Assembly: GCA_900549015.1 (NCBI GenBank)
Contig: URMH01000002.1
Span: forward strand, 1-64,000
Direction: 5' to 3'
From: an uncultured Blautia sp.
GTDB lineage: Bacteria; Bacillota; Clostridia; Lachnospirales; Lachnospiraceae
Length of the DNA stretch: 64,000 nt
Shown here: positions 25,320 through 34,639 of the stretch, piece after piece
Layout of the letters: every line of letters begins with the position of its first letter
How positions within the stretch are numbered: the first letter of the stretch is position 1
Program-made: the position numbers and the translations under genes
The notes under the pieces: generated by a model
What the model was told of the DNA's origin: nothing
The model's database searches: none
Seen by the model: only the letters and a program-made list of their open reading frames with translations

Positions 25320-27479
25320 TTAGATTTCATACCACTTGATTTCATTTGCTTCCATATGAAGGTCAAAACTGCTTCCATCTCCGCGGTAAACAGTTGTATC
25401 CTGTGGCTCGTAAGTATTATTTACAACACAGTATTTTCCGTTTTTCACATATGCGTGAACTTCTACGTTGAAGTTTGTGGAGAACCACTGATTCAGCTTT
25501 TCATCATCTCCTGCAGACCAGAGAATCGCACGGTAAAGAATACGGCTGTTTTCAAAGCTGTACGGCAGACCACTGATATAAACGCCGCGGCCTTTTCCAA
25601 ACTCTTTTACTGCCATCTGTACTTCCTGCTCTCTCTGAATGAGGATTTCTGTCTCCGGAAGTGCAAAAATATTCTTCTTTCCTTCTCCGAAATCTACATC
25701 CTTTGTGCAGTCAGAAAGAATAAAGTGTTCTTTGTGCTCTTCCCAGTTGTATTTATCTCTGTTCAGGTTAAATCCATGTTCTTCTTCCACACCAAGAATA
25801 TCGGAAAGCTGGAAGAAACGTCCCTGCCACTGATGTGCTGTCGGCTCGCCTACACCGATAAATCCACCACCATTGTAAACAAATTCCTTTACTGCTGTAA
25901 CAATCTTTTCGTTTGTCCAGTATTCTCCGCCGCCATAAGCTGTATCTGCATCTCCTACATTGATGATAACATCAATGTCTTTTAAGATGTCCGGATTTTC
26001 CAGAATATCTTCAAAGCTTATGAATTTTACATCAAAAGGAGCGCCGCTTAATGCTTCAATAATTCCTGCATAGGAATAATTCTGTTTGTAATAAATTGCA
26101 TGGTGTACCATATGATTTCCCCATGCACGCATTTTGCCCCAGCAGTTTAATACAGCCACGCGCTCTACGCAGTAAGGAGTTGTTCCTGTAATATTGTCAT
26201 AAAGTGTACGGAATTCATCACATACGCTCTCAATGTATTCCACAAATTCCGGGAAATCAAGAGCAAGTTTTAAGTATCCGCCGTATCCGATTCTCTGAAT
26301 CGGGCTTCGAAGAATCGCTCTTCTTGCTGTTACCCAGTTTACTTTTGCTTCTTTTACAGGATCGCCGCCCTCATGAAAAGTATCCGGGAAGAAGTATGGA
26401 AGAAAACGTCCCTCTGTATAGTTTACATTTTTAATATCGCTGATCAGACGAAGGGTTGCACCGTTTCCAACACTTCCTACTACTGCATCAATTCCGATAG
26501 ATGCGAACTCATCCATAAATGGTTCCATTCCAATCCAGTGATCCCCAAGGAACATCATGGCTTCTTTTCCAAACTCATGTACAATGTCTACCATCTCTTT
26601 GGCAAGTTTTGCAACTTCTCTTCTCTGGAACGCCTGGAAATCACGGAATTCCTTGGAAGGAATACGGTACGTATTATTCATATATCCCTGGTCGATAATA
26701 AACTCCGGACGGAATTTATAACCCACTTCTTTCTCAAACTGCTCCAGGATATATGGGCTTACAGATGCGGAATATCCATACCAGTCTACGTATTTTTCCC
26801 TTGCAAGCTCATCGAAGATCAGGGTAAACTGATGGAAGAATGTAGTGAAACGTACTACATCTACATATGGGTGTGTTTCCAGGAAACGGCGCAGTCTTTT
26901 CAGAGAAAACTCTCTTGTAAGCGGCTGACGCACGTCAAAAGTCATCTGCGGCTCTACATCTTTCCAGTCATTTACAACTGCGTTGTACATATGAACCGGA
27001 TCCCACATAATGTAAGCAAGGAAGCTTACTGTATAATCATGGAAAGGAACGGCATCAATGATCACATTTCCGCTTTCCTCGTCATAACTCCATTTGTCTG
27101 TCGGAACAGGCTCGCCTGTTGTACGGTCCATAACCTCCCACCAGCGCTTTTTATCATCCCGTGTATTTACTTTTAACATGGCAGGATAAATATGATCCAT
27201 TAAGTGAATGGAAAGCTTATCGGACACTGCGCTGTAGAAATCTGTCATAATGTACATCTGCTGGATTTCTTCCGGGTGTGCCTTTGCCCACTCATTATCT
27301 TTTCTTGTTGTGTAATAAGTCGCATAAACCTTCGCATCCACTTCCTTAAGCTCTGCCGGAAACTCTGTTCCGTCGCAGTCACGCACTGCATCTGCTCCCC
27401 ATTTCTCCAGAATCTCAAGTGTCTGAGGAATTACATTCAAATCTGTAGGAATGGTTACACGTCCTCTTTTTTTCTCCAT
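25320..27479 (-). CDS. GH112 beta-galactoside phosphorylase
   Basis: This 719-residue intracellular enzyme matches family GH112 throughout (RGRVTIPTDLNVIPQT start, FTTFFHQFTLIFDE, GDHWIGMEP, and the C-terminal YFPDTFHEGGDP and GGYLKLALDFPEF). It is of usual length. The family phosphorolyses galactosyl-beta-1,3-HexNAc (from mucin or milk sugars) or galactosyl-beta-1,4-rhamnose to galactose 1-phosphate. Which one cannot be told here, because no sugar kinase, transporter or epimerase gene is adjacent. The ATG has a GGAGGAAG site. It is transcribed alone between a promoter at about 27530 and the terminator at 25254. Confidence 0.92.
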   Translation of the reverse strand: MEKKRGRVTIPTDLNVIPQTLEILEKWGADAVRDCDGTEFPAELKEVDAKVYATYYTTRKDNEWAKAHPEEIQQMYIMTDFYSAVSDKLSIHLMDHIYPAMLKVNTRDDKKRWWEVMDRTTGEPVPTDKWSYDEESGNVIIDAVPFHDYTVSFLAYIMWDPVHMYNAVVNDWKDVEPQMTFDVRQPLTREFSLKRLRRFLETHPYVDVVRFTTFFHQFTLIFDELAREKYVDWYGYSASVSPYILEQFEKEVGYKFRPEFIIDQGYMNNTYRIPSKEFRDFQAFQRREVAKLAKEMVDIVHEFGKEAMMFLGDHWIGMEPFMDEFASIGIDAVVGSVGNGATLRLISDIKNVNYTEGRFLPYFFPDTFHEGGDPVKEAKVNWVTARRAILRSPIQRIGYGGYLKLALDFPEFVEYIESVCDEFRTLYDNITGTTPYCVERVAVLNCWGKMRAWGNHMVHHAIYYKQNYSYAGIIEALSGAPFDVKFISFEDILENPDILKDIDVIINVGDADTAYGGGEYWTNEKIVTAVKEFVYNGGGFIGVGEPTAHQWQGRFFQLSDILGVEEEHGFNLNRDKYNWEEHKEHFILSDCTKDVDFGEGKKNIFALPETEILIQREQEVQMAVKEFGKGRGVYISGLPYSFENSRILYRAILWSAGDDEKLNQWFSTNFNVEVHAYVKNGKYCVVNNTYEPQDTTVYRGDGSSFDLHMEANEIKWYEI

Positions 27480-27523
27480 TTTTCTTCCTCCATTTTGATT
27501 TCATCACATATATTGATGTCTTT

Positions 27524-27552
27524 ATTATATATTTCATTTGTCACTTTTTCCA
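27524..27552 (-). promoter_or_regulatory. Promoter of the GH112 gene
   Basis: TATAAT (27524-27529) and TGGAAA (27547-27552) are 17 bases apart, 45 bases before the ATG. The rest of the 208-base divergent gap to the permease gene is AT-rich; I see no clear promoter on the other side. Confidence 0.55.
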
Positions 27553-27687
27553 CCTATATCTTGTTCTCCATTTTAGAATTCTTGCTTTTTTTATAAATGA
27601 ATGCTAAATTTTTTCTTCCATCGAAGCAAGGAATATGATAAAATAAGTTGGAATGCAATTTATTATTTTACTTTTTGAGGAGGAAAA

Positions 27688-28950
27688 ATGGAACAAAGAA
27701 AAATTATTCAAGTAGAAGACAAAGTCCCGGCAAAGCTTTTGATTCCCCTAAGTATCCAGCATATGTTTGCCATGTTCGGCGCCACTGTCCTGGTTCCTTT
27801 TATTTTTGGAATCAATCCCGCAGTCGTTCTCTTTATGAATGGTGTCGGTACACTTTTATTCATTGCACTTACAAAAGGAAAAGCGCCGGCTTACCTTGGC
27901 TCCAGCTTTGCATTTCTGGCTCCTGCCGGAATCGTAATCAGCCAGATGGGCTATGAATATGCACTTGGCGGCTTTGTAGTTGTTGGTTTCTGCGGATGTA
28001 TCCTTGCATTTATTATTTACAAATTCGGTTCATCCTGGATTGACATAGTACTGCCCCCGGCTGCTATGGGACCTGTTGTTGCTCTCATTGGTCTTGAACT
28101 TTCCGGAAGTGCCGCCAGCAATGCCGGATTATTAGATGAGGTTATTAATCCTAAAAATGTGATTGTATTTCTTGTCACACTTGGCGTTGCTATTTTTGGA
28201 AACATCCTGTTCCGCGGCTTTTTATCTGTTATCCCGATTTTAATTGCCGTAATTGCAGGATATATTGCAGCCCTTTGCTGTGGAGTTGTGGATTTTACAG
28301 AGGTTGCCAAAGCACCTTTATTTGCACTTCCAAACTTCCAGCTTCCAAAATTTGATCTGGATGCCATTCTTATTATTCTCCCGGTTATTCTTGTCATCAC
28401 TTCTGAACACATCGGGCATCAGGTAGTGACAAGTAAAATCGTGGGAAAAGACCTTTTAAAAGACCCGGGACTTCACCGTTCTTTACTTGGAGACAACCTT
28501 TCCACTATGCTCTCCGGTCTTATCGGTTCTGTCCCTACTACCACATACGGAGAAAACATCGGAGTTATGGCAGTCACAAAAGTATACAGCGTCCGGGTAA
28601 TTGCAGGCGCAGCCATTTTATCTATTATCTGCTCCTTTGTGGGAAAACTTTCCATGCTGATCCAGACGGTTCCCGGCCCTGTAATTGGAGGCATCTCCTT
28701 CCTTTTATACGGTATGATCGGAGCTTCCGGTATCCGTATCCTTGTGGATTCCAAAGTAGATTACGGACGTTCCCGTAACCTGACGCTGACCTCCGTCGTC
28801 TTTGTCACAGGTCTTTCCGGCATCTCCGTAAAATTCGGAAACGTAGAACTTACAGGAATGGTTCTTGCCTGCATTGTGGCAATGATTTTAAGTCTTATTT
28901 TCCACATTCTGGATAAATTCAAACTGACAAACGACAGAGAAGAAGCATAA
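27688..28950 (+). CDS. Uracil/xanthine permease (NCS2 family)
   Basis: This 420-residue membrane protein with about 12-14 hydrophobic helices belongs to the nucleobase:cation symporters. Family marks include QHMFAMFGATVLVPF near residue 25, ITSEHIGHQ in the middle (conserved Glu) and the TTYGENIG motif. GENIG and overall length favour uracil (UraA/PyrP type) over xanthine. GAGGAGG precedes the ATG. It is a single gene ending in its own terminator. Confidence 0.9.
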   Translation: MEQRKIIQVEDKVPAKLLIPLSIQHMFAMFGATVLVPFIFGINPAVVLFMNGVGTLLFIALTKGKAPAYLGSSFAFLAPAGIVISQMGYEYALGGFVVVGFCGCILAFIIYKFGSSWIDIVLPPAAMGPVVALIGLELSGSAASNAGLLDEVINPKNVIVFLVTLGVAIFGNILFRGFLSVIPILIAVIAGYIAALCCGVVDFTEVAKAPLFALPNFQLPKFDLDAILIILPVILVITSEHIGHQVVTSKIVGKDLLKDPGLHRSLLGDNLSTMLSGLIGSVPTTTYGENIGVMAVTKVYSVRVIAGAAILSIICSFVGKLSMLIQTVPGPVIGGISFLLYGMIGASGIRILVDSKVDYGRSRNLTLTSVVFVTGLSGISVKFGNVELTGMVLACIVAMILSLIFHILDKFKLTNDREEA

Positions 28951-28968
28951 TCCCGTCATAAAGAATTA

Positions 28969-29001
28969 CAGGCAGAGAGCTTATGGCCCTCTGCCTGTTT
29001 T
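28969..29001. terminator. Terminator shared by permease and DUF6171 gene
   Basis: A 9-bp stem CAGGCAGAG (28969-28977) with CTCTGCCTG (28989-28997) is followed by TTTT. It also directly follows the DUF6171 stop on the other strand. Confidence 0.8.
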
Positions 29002-29257
29002 ACCATCTGTTCGGAATATCAGGACAATGCCTTATCTTCATTGCCGCCCGCATTTCCACAAAGCACCCGCATTTCCGACACATCCCGGACAATAAATGCT
29101 CACACTGCCGGCAGCTTAAAAGACGTCTTTCATATTCCATGTCCGAAACCTTGTCATCTTCATCCAGGTTTGCGATATATGTGTACATATTCTGAAAAGC
29201 CGTGCCTTCTTCCATATCACGAAGAAGACATTTCCTGCAAATTCTCTGCTCTTCCAT
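29000..29257 (-). CDS. DUF6171 cysteine-rich small protein
   Basis: This 85-residue protein has paired cysteines (CRKC, then SCRQC, MCRKCGCF and a final CPDIPNRW) that probably bind metal. The pattern fits DUF6171, a family of unknown role in Lachnospiraceae. It starts 4 bases after the GH51 stop and shares its transcript; whether it works with arabinose release is unknown. Confidence 0.8.
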   Translation of the reverse strand: MEEQRICRKCLLRDMEEGTAFQNMYTYIANLDEDDKVSDMEYERRLLSCRQCEHLLSGMCRKCGCFVEMRAAMKIRHCPDIPNRW

Positions 29258-29261
29258 TCTC

Positions 29262-30764
29262 TTATTTCACTGCAATATGAAGAACACTGCATGCAGGAAT
29301 TGTAAACTTCAGTCCCGTATCTGTAATCTGAATATCTGTAAACTCTTTCTCGCAAACATGGTTTGCATCTTCAAAAGTATTCATCGCCCGCATCTTATCC
29401 GTCAGAATTTCTCCCTGTACCTTATTAATTTTCTGATTCAGAATCGTAACATCTACCTCATACTCCTCTGAAACTGAGAGATTTGTCATCGTTATGTGAA
29501 GAATACCGTCTTTATCAACCGAAACTGATTCCGTCAGATTCGGCACCCGGTATTCCTCCTCTGTCCCGATATTTTCCGTCTCCACAAAACTGTCCACCAA
29601 CATAGCATCCTGATGATACCGGTACATATGGAACACATGATACGTTGGTGTTTTTATCATTTTATCTCCCTCTGTAAGAAGAACCGCCTGAAGAACATTG
29701 ACCATCTGCGCCAGATTTGCCATTTTTACCCGGTCACTGTGCTTGTTAAAAATATTCAGTGTAATTCCGGCTACCAGTGCATCTCTCATTGTGTTCTGCT
29801 GATAAAGGAATCCCGGATTCGTTCCCGGTTCGCATGTATACCATGTTCCCCACTCATCCACAATCATACCTATCGTTCTTTCCGGGTCATACTCATCCAT
29901 AATGGTACCGTGACGTCTGATAAGTTCGTCCATATACAGTGCTTTTTTCAGGGTTTTATACCATACATTTTCATCAAACTGCGTTGCGCTTCCCTTTATT
30001 TCCCAGCCTTCAGGGTGCACATAATAATGAAGAGAAAGACCGTCCATAAATCCATGCTGAAACGGAAGAGAATGTTTAAAACAAGTATCCAGCACCTCTT
30101 TTGTCCATTCATAATCATCTACATTCGCCCCGCAGCAAATCTTCTCAATATGTTCTCCCGCCTTATAATCTCTTACAAATGTCTGATACCTGCGGTATTC
30201 ATTTGCATAAAAATCCGGATTCATATTTCCGCCGCAGCCCCAGCTCTCATTTCCCACACCAAAGAAATCCACTTTCCACGGCTCTGCATGACCGTTTTTT
30301 TCACGAAGTTCCGCCATGGGAGATACGCCTTCAAACGTCATGTATTCTACCCATTCTGACATTTCCTGCACCGTACCGCTTCCAAGATTTCCATTAATAT
30401 AAGTTTCACAGCCAAGCTGGCGGCACAGCTCAAAATATTCATGTGTACCAAAACTGTTGTCTTCCACTACACCGCCCCAATGTGTATTAATCATTTTCTT
30501 TCTGTCTTCTTTGGGACCAATTCCGTCTTTCCAGTGGTACTCATCAGCAAAGCAGCCGCCCGGCCAGCGAAGAACCGGCACCTTAATCTCTTTTAATGCT
30601 TCCACTACATCGCATCTCATACCATTTACATTTTCAACAGGAGAATCTTCCCCTACATAAATTCCCTCATAAATACATCTTCCCAAATGCTCCGAAAAAT
30701 GCCCGTAAATCTCTTTATTAATTTTACTTATCTTTTTATCGGGATTAATTACCATTCTTGTCAT
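29262..30764 (-). CDS. abfA: GH51 alpha-L-arabinofuranosidase
   Basis: This 500-residue intracellular enzyme removes arabinofuranose from arabino-oligosaccharides. Acid/base Glu is in FFGVGNESWGCGG and nucleophile Glu in IGMIVDEWGTWY; RWPGGCFADEYHW is a family signature. No signal peptide. I used the ATG at 30764 (MTRMVIN), preceded by AAAGGTGG; a longer frame starts upstream without a site. It lies 17 bases after the GH43 lipoprotein gene, as last enzyme of the arabinan locus. Confidence 0.95.
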   Translation of the reverse strand: MTRMVINPDKKISKINKEIYGHFSEHLGRCIYEGIYVGEDSPVENVNGMRCDVVEALKEIKVPVLRWPGGCFADEYHWKDGIGPKEDRKKMINTHWGGVVEDNSFGTHEYFELCRQLGCETYINGNLGSGTVQEMSEWVEYMTFEGVSPMAELREKNGHAEPWKVDFFGVGNESWGCGGNMNPDFYANEYRRYQTFVRDYKAGEHIEKICCGANVDDYEWTKEVLDTCFKHSLPFQHGFMDGLSLHYYVHPEGWEIKGSATQFDENVWYKTLKKALYMDELIRRHGTIMDEYDPERTIGMIVDEWGTWYTCEPGTNPGFLYQQNTMRDALVAGITLNIFNKHSDRVKMANLAQMVNVLQAVLLTEGDKMIKTPTYHVFHMYRYHQDAMLVDSFVETENIGTEEEYRVPNLTESVSVDKDGILHITMTNLSVSEEYEVDVTILNQKINKVQGEILTDKMRAMNTFEDANHVCEKEFTDIQITDTGLKFTIPACSVLHIAVK

Positions 30765-30781
30765 CGTTTTTCCACCTTTCT

Positions 30782-32248
30782 TTATTCTTCTATCGCATTT
30801 AAGCCGCTGCCCCAAATGCTTATGCCTGTTTCACTGTTAAGCGCGGTAAAAGTCATCACATATTTTTTTCCGTCTTCGTCCCACTGCTTTAAATAAACGC
30901 CTTTATACGTTTTTCCATCAATTTCCAGCTCTATTTTACAATCACTGCCCGTTTTCCATGTTCCTTCTTTTTCTGTACCTTTTATTTTTCCGTTGGAAGC
31001 AAGAATAATTTCCTGTGATTCTGACATTTCTGCCGAAATCTCCCTTCCATGGTTAATAAGCTTATAACTTCCCGACAGTTCTTTTTGTGAAAATTCCTCT
31101 AATTTTTCCTCCGCATATCGATATGGTGCTATTACGGGCCACCCGTCTTCATTAAAGAACATCTGATGTACACGAACCTGATGCTCTTCTCCACGGTTTT
31201 CAAATCTGGTATGATAAATAATCAGATACTTATCTTCGTCCTCCAGATAAATGCAGGAATTATGCCCTGGAGACAAATAACCTTCCCTGTCTTCTCCTTC
31301 TTCGCCTTCCTTCCAGAGAAACTTATATCCGCCCATAAGCTTTGTACCGTATAATGCTGCAGTTGCATCACTGAAAGCTGTTCCTGCCGATCCCTTACAG
31401 TCTTCCATTTCCTGCCCCATGGAATCTTCATAAGGTCCGTCCGGATTCTCAGCTCTGCATACCCGGATATTATACCCTCCGTCAGAATCCAGACCTCCAA
31501 AAGATAAAAACATATAATAATAATCTGTTTTCTCATTGTATATAATATAAGGAGCTTCTATGCGAAGATGATTCCCGCCCAGAAGCTTTTTACCATATCC
31601 CTCTTCCAGAGGCATGCCTGTTTCCGGGTTCATCTCTTTAATAAAAATACCGCCGGAATAAGAGCCGTAAACCATCCATAACTTTCCGTCTTTATCATAG
31701 AACGTACAGGGGTCAACCACATTTGGGTCTGACGCAGCCTGATAAAGATTTCCATCCTCATCCTCTTCATCTGCTACCATTCCTGATTTTAATATTATCC
31801 CCTGATTTGTATAAGGTCCTGCCACTTCCTGTGAAACTGCCGTACCAAGGCTGGAAACAGGAGCATCCCCCTGACAATTACAATAATACAAATGATACAT
31901 TCCATCTTCCAGCCGGACTACATCAGGCGCCCAGAATGTATTACTGTGAGACCACTCAAACGCCTCTTTCATATTCAGGTATACATCCGGAATCACTGTG
32001 TTCTCATTTTTTACACCCTGGTTTACTGTTTCCCAGTTCATAAAATCATCTGTTTTGGCTACCGCCAGATGTGAGCCGAAAATGTAATAGCTTCCATCCT
32101 CCCCTTCTGCAACTGAAGGGTCATGAACGGATACTTCCTGAAATTCTTTTTCCACAGGCTCTTTCGCCTTTAATTTTTCTTTCTGTCCGCATCCCGTCAG
32201 ACTGGTGCAAATCGCCATGCTTAAAATCAACCATATTTTTTTCTTCAT
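30782..32248 (-). CDS. GH43 arabinanase-type lipoprotein
   Basis: This 488-residue exported lipoprotein has a signal peptide with lipobox LTGC near residue 20. A five-bladed GH43 propeller follows, with catalytic Asp in VHDPSVAEG, middle Asp in PNVVDPCTFY and Glu in LRIEAPYII. The C-terminal domain (about 390-488) is the beta domain often fused to arabinan endo-1,5-alpha-L-arabinosidases. It would cut arabinan at the cell surface for the ABC importer. Start at 32248 is supported by AAAGGTGAT. The leader carries a terminator hairpin ending only 20 bases upstream. Confidence 0.88.
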   Translation of the reverse strand: MKKKIWLILSMAICTSLTGCGQKEKLKAKEPVEKEFQEVSVHDPSVAEGEDGSYYIFGSHLAVAKTDDFMNWETVNQGVKNENTVIPDVYLNMKEAFEWSHSNTFWAPDVVRLEDGMYHLYYCNCQGDAPVSSLGTAVSQEVAGPYTNQGIILKSGMVADEEDEDGNLYQAASDPNVVDPCTFYDKDGKLWMVYGSYSGGIFIKEMNPETGMPLEEGYGKKLLGGNHLRIEAPYIIYNEKTDYYYMFLSFGGLDSDGGYNIRVCRAENPDGPYEDSMGQEMEDCKGSAGTAFSDATAALYGTKLMGGYKFLWKEGEEGEDREGYLSPGHNSCIYLEDEDKYLIIYHTRFENRGEEHQVRVHQMFFNEDGWPVIAPYRYAEEKLEEFSQKELSGSYKLINHGREISAEMSESQEIILASNGKIKGTEKEGTWKTGSDCKIELEIDGKTYKGVYLKQWDEDGKKYVMTFTALNSETGISIWGSGLNAIEE

Positions 32249-32268
32249 TTCATCACCTTTTTCGTTAT

Positions 32269-32318
32269 AAAAAAACAGCCCGGTTCTATAAAATCTCACA
32301 GAACACGGGCCATTTTTT
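32269..32318 (-). terminator. Terminator/attenuator between regulator and GH43-GH51 genes
   Basis: A strong hairpin (AGCCCGGTTCT at 32277-32287 with AGAACACGGGCC at 32300-32311) is followed on the minus strand by T7. Between it and the GH43 ATG (32248) there are only about 20 bases, filled by the ribosome site, so the downstream genes have no room for their own promoter after it. Confidence 0.8.
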
Positions 32319-32319
32319 A

Positions 32320-33243
32320 TTATTCCATTTGACTGTACGCAATCCGTACTTTAATATCCTGATTATAATTGCCAAATCCGCTTCCAAAAATCGTAAGACC
32401 GCCAACATTTTTGGCATCTTCCTCTATCTGGAATTTAAAACGGATGGTGCTCTTATAATCCAGATTGAATTTTCTGATATTTACATCCGAAATTTTTAAT
32501 CCATCTACAAAAGTTCCCTTTTTGTTAATCACAATCATTTTTAAAAGACCATACTGATTCCAGTTAGGGAACCACCAGTCAGGTGTAAAAATCCCCTGTA
32601 CGTCCCCATAATCCCCGGGGCTGGTCCATGTTCCGATTTTCACATCATTCAGGTAAAATGAAATATCAGAAGGCCAGTCATTATTAACTCCAGGAGCTTC
32701 CGAACTGATTTCCAGAGAAAGTGTAATCTGCTCTATCTTTGTAGCGCTCGGCAGGAGATTTGGTATAATATACTCAATATATCCTTTTGTAAACCAGAGA
32801 ATCCTTGCTTTAATCCTGTCAGGATGTGCAAAATATCTCGGGTCATCTACCTCTCCTACCAGAGCCATATCTGTAGCCAGACCACAGGTAGGATATACTT
32901 CATAATCAGAATAATGTCCCACCTGAACCTCTGTATTATAGATGTTGTTTTCATCTTCGGTTTCTTCACTTTCCACTTCAACCAGAATCTTGTCCACATT
33001 CACCCTGCACATTTTCTGGTTTCCATGTCCTTCATGTTCTGTAAGCACCTTGATAATCCCTGTTTCTTCCAGCTTTTTAATATGACTGGTCAGGGCTCCG
33101 TTTGTAATTCCAAGGCTGGATGCAAGTTCATTCATGTTCATCTCGCGATTTTCCAGCAATAATTTTACAATATTGATTCTCACTTCGGACCCCAGAGCTT
33201 TAAAAACTTCAAGCCCTTCGTCCAGGTTCTTAATATGTAGCAT
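32320..33243 (-). CDS. ArsR-type regulator with large sugar-sensing-like C-terminal domain
   Basis: This 307-residue protein has an N-terminal winged helix (about 8-85; FKALGSEVRINIVKLLLE, then GALTSHIKKLEETGI) of ArsR type. A C-terminal part of about 200 residues is rich in beta strands and aromatic residues (DWWFPNWNQYG). This architecture is seen beside arabinosidase genes in Firmicutes, and its place here makes it the likely controller of the arabinan locus. A perfect 7-bp-arm palindrome lies over its own promoter (33278-33293). The ligand is unknown; arabinose or arabino-oligosaccharide is inference. Confidence 0.82.
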   Translation of the reverse strand: MLHIKNLDEGLEVFKALGSEVRINIVKLLLENREMNMNELASSLGITNGALTSHIKKLEETGIIKVLTEHEGHGNQKMCRVNVDKILVEVESEETEDENNIYNTEVQVGHYSDYEVYPTCGLATDMALVGEVDDPRYFAHPDRIKARILWFTKGYIEYIIPNLLPSATKIEQITLSLEISSEAPGVNNDWPSDISFYLNDVKIGTWTSPGDYGDVQGIFTPDWWFPNWNQYGLLKMIVINKKGTFVDGLKISDVNIRKFNLDYKSTIRFKFQIEEDAKNVGGLTIFGSGFGNYNQDIKVRIAYSQME

Positions 33244-33277
33244 TGCTTTTTCCCACTTTCCCGATAACCTTAAACAT

Positions 33278-33293
33278 TTTAGATTTATCTAAA
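33278..33293. promoter_or_regulatory. Operator palindrome at the ArsR-type gene
   Basis: TTTAGATTTATCTAAA has perfect 7-bp arms around TT, and lies directly downstream of the -10 of the regulator's promoter, over the expected start site. This fits autorepression. Confidence 0.65.
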
Positions 33294-34635
33294 CAATACT
33301 ATACATAAATTTGCCCCAATATGCAATACCGGATTTATCTATTCCTGACACAACAACCGAGGTTTTTCCATTCTCAAAATCCCCGCATTCAAAGATTATA
33401 GAATTTTCAAAGTACGTATGGAAATCTTTTACAAAAACTTCAGATGACTCCTGCAATTCCCGATTTTCTTCTTCAAATGAAAGAATTTCCCAATATCCTT
33501 CCAGATTCCTGTCCGCCGAAATTTTTTTAATCGCTCCATCATAAGGCTCCGGTCCCATAACAGGCCATTCATTTATAAAAAACAGAGGGCGTATCATCAT
33601 ATAATGTACCTGATAACTGGCCCTTGCTTCCTGTACATCATATTCCCGATATATGTCCGCTCCATCTCTTACATGATGGACAAAAAAGTACTTCCCGCTG
33701 TTTTCATCATAAAAAGGAACTCCATGTCCCGGTCCCCGCATGCCTCCCCATTTCCATCCATTTTGATTTTCGAGAAAAAGCGGGTGTTTTGCCTTAAATC
33801 GATAGCTCCCTGCAAGGCGCAGTCCCATACTTTCTTCCTTTAAATCCCTTCCATGAATATCAAGATAGGGTCCTGTTGCTTTCCGGCTTCTGCCCACACA
33901 AATATCGTAATCGTCCCCCAGCCATCCATATGACAGGAACAGGTAAAACCATCCTGTTTCCGGCACGTAAATAACAGATGCTCCCTCCGGTCCGTCTTTC
34001 GGAAAATCTTTTCCCTTTTTTGCAATGCAGGTCCCCAGACTTTTCGGATTCTCGTCCAGTGAAAGTCCTGTTGAAGGCTCCAGTTCTTTTATATAAATAC
34101 CGCCGAAAAAAGAACCATATACAAGATAACATCGCTCCCCATCCCAGATAATATGCGCATCGATAGCATTTGGAAGAGTGTCATCTGTCCCCCAGGTATC
34201 CGCCACAATCCCTCTGTTTTCAAAGGGACCGAGAGGATGCTTCGCTACTGCCAGCCATATTCTTGATTCTGAACTTCCAAAAGCTTTTGTTGCAGAATAA
34301 TACATCCGATATTCTCCGTGAACATATTCTACATAAGGCGCCCAGAAATTTTCTGTGGGAGGAAATTCTCCATTATCTCTGCCTTCTTCTGCCGCTTTCT
34401 GCGACAACACCGTTCCCTCATAAATAAAATGAACCAGGTCTTTGGAACTTCGCACAGGGATTCCTATTTTTTTTGTAAGTCCGCATTTCGGTCTATACAC
34501 ATCTGTACTGTATGAATAATATTTTTCTGTTGCCGGGTCCCACATCATAGACGGGTCATGGGACCACACTACCGGGTTTCTGTATACATTGGTATCATTT
34601 AAATGAAACCTTCCATCCCAATATAAATTTTCCAT
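33289..34635 (-). CDS. GH43 glycosidase, intracellular
   Basis: This 448-residue protein has no signal peptide and carries a GH43 propeller: WSHDPSMMWD (catalytic-base region), NAIDAHIIWD (middle Asp) and a later acid region near EGASVIYV. A C-terminal beta domain runs from about residue 370. It would trim imported arabino-oligosaccharides. It follows the permease gene by 4 bases and ends inside the promoter region of the regulator gene. The exact specificity (arabinosidase or xylosidase) is not readable. Confidence 0.85.
   Translation of the reverse strand: MENLYWDGRFHLNDTNVYRNPVVWSHDPSMMWDPATEKYYSYSTDVYRPKCGLTKKIGIPVRSSKDLVHFIYEGTVLSQKAAEEGRDNGEFPPTENFWAPYVEYVHGEYRMYYSATKAFGSSESRIWLAVAKHPLGPFENRGIVADTWGTDDTLPNAIDAHIIWDGERCYLVYGSFFGGIYIKELEPSTGLSLDENPKSLGTCIAKKGKDFPKDGPEGASVIYVPETGWFYLFLSYGWLGDDYDICVGRSRKATGPYLDIHGRDLKEESMGLRLAGSYRFKAKHPLFLENQNGWKWGGMRGPGHGVPFYDENSGKYFFVHHVRDGADIYREYDVQEARASYQVHYMMIRPLFFINEWPVMGPEPYDGAIKKISADRNLEGYWEILSFEEENRELQESSEVFVKDFHTYFENSIIFECGDFENGKTSVVVSGIDKSGIAYWGKFMYSIV
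33298..33326 (-). promoter_or_regulatory. Promoter of the ArsR-type regulator
   Basis: A -35 TTGCAT (33321-33326), 17-base spacer and -10 TATAGT (33298-33303) lie inside the last codons of the upstream GH43 gene. Confidence 0.6.
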
Positions 34636-34639
34636 ACTC

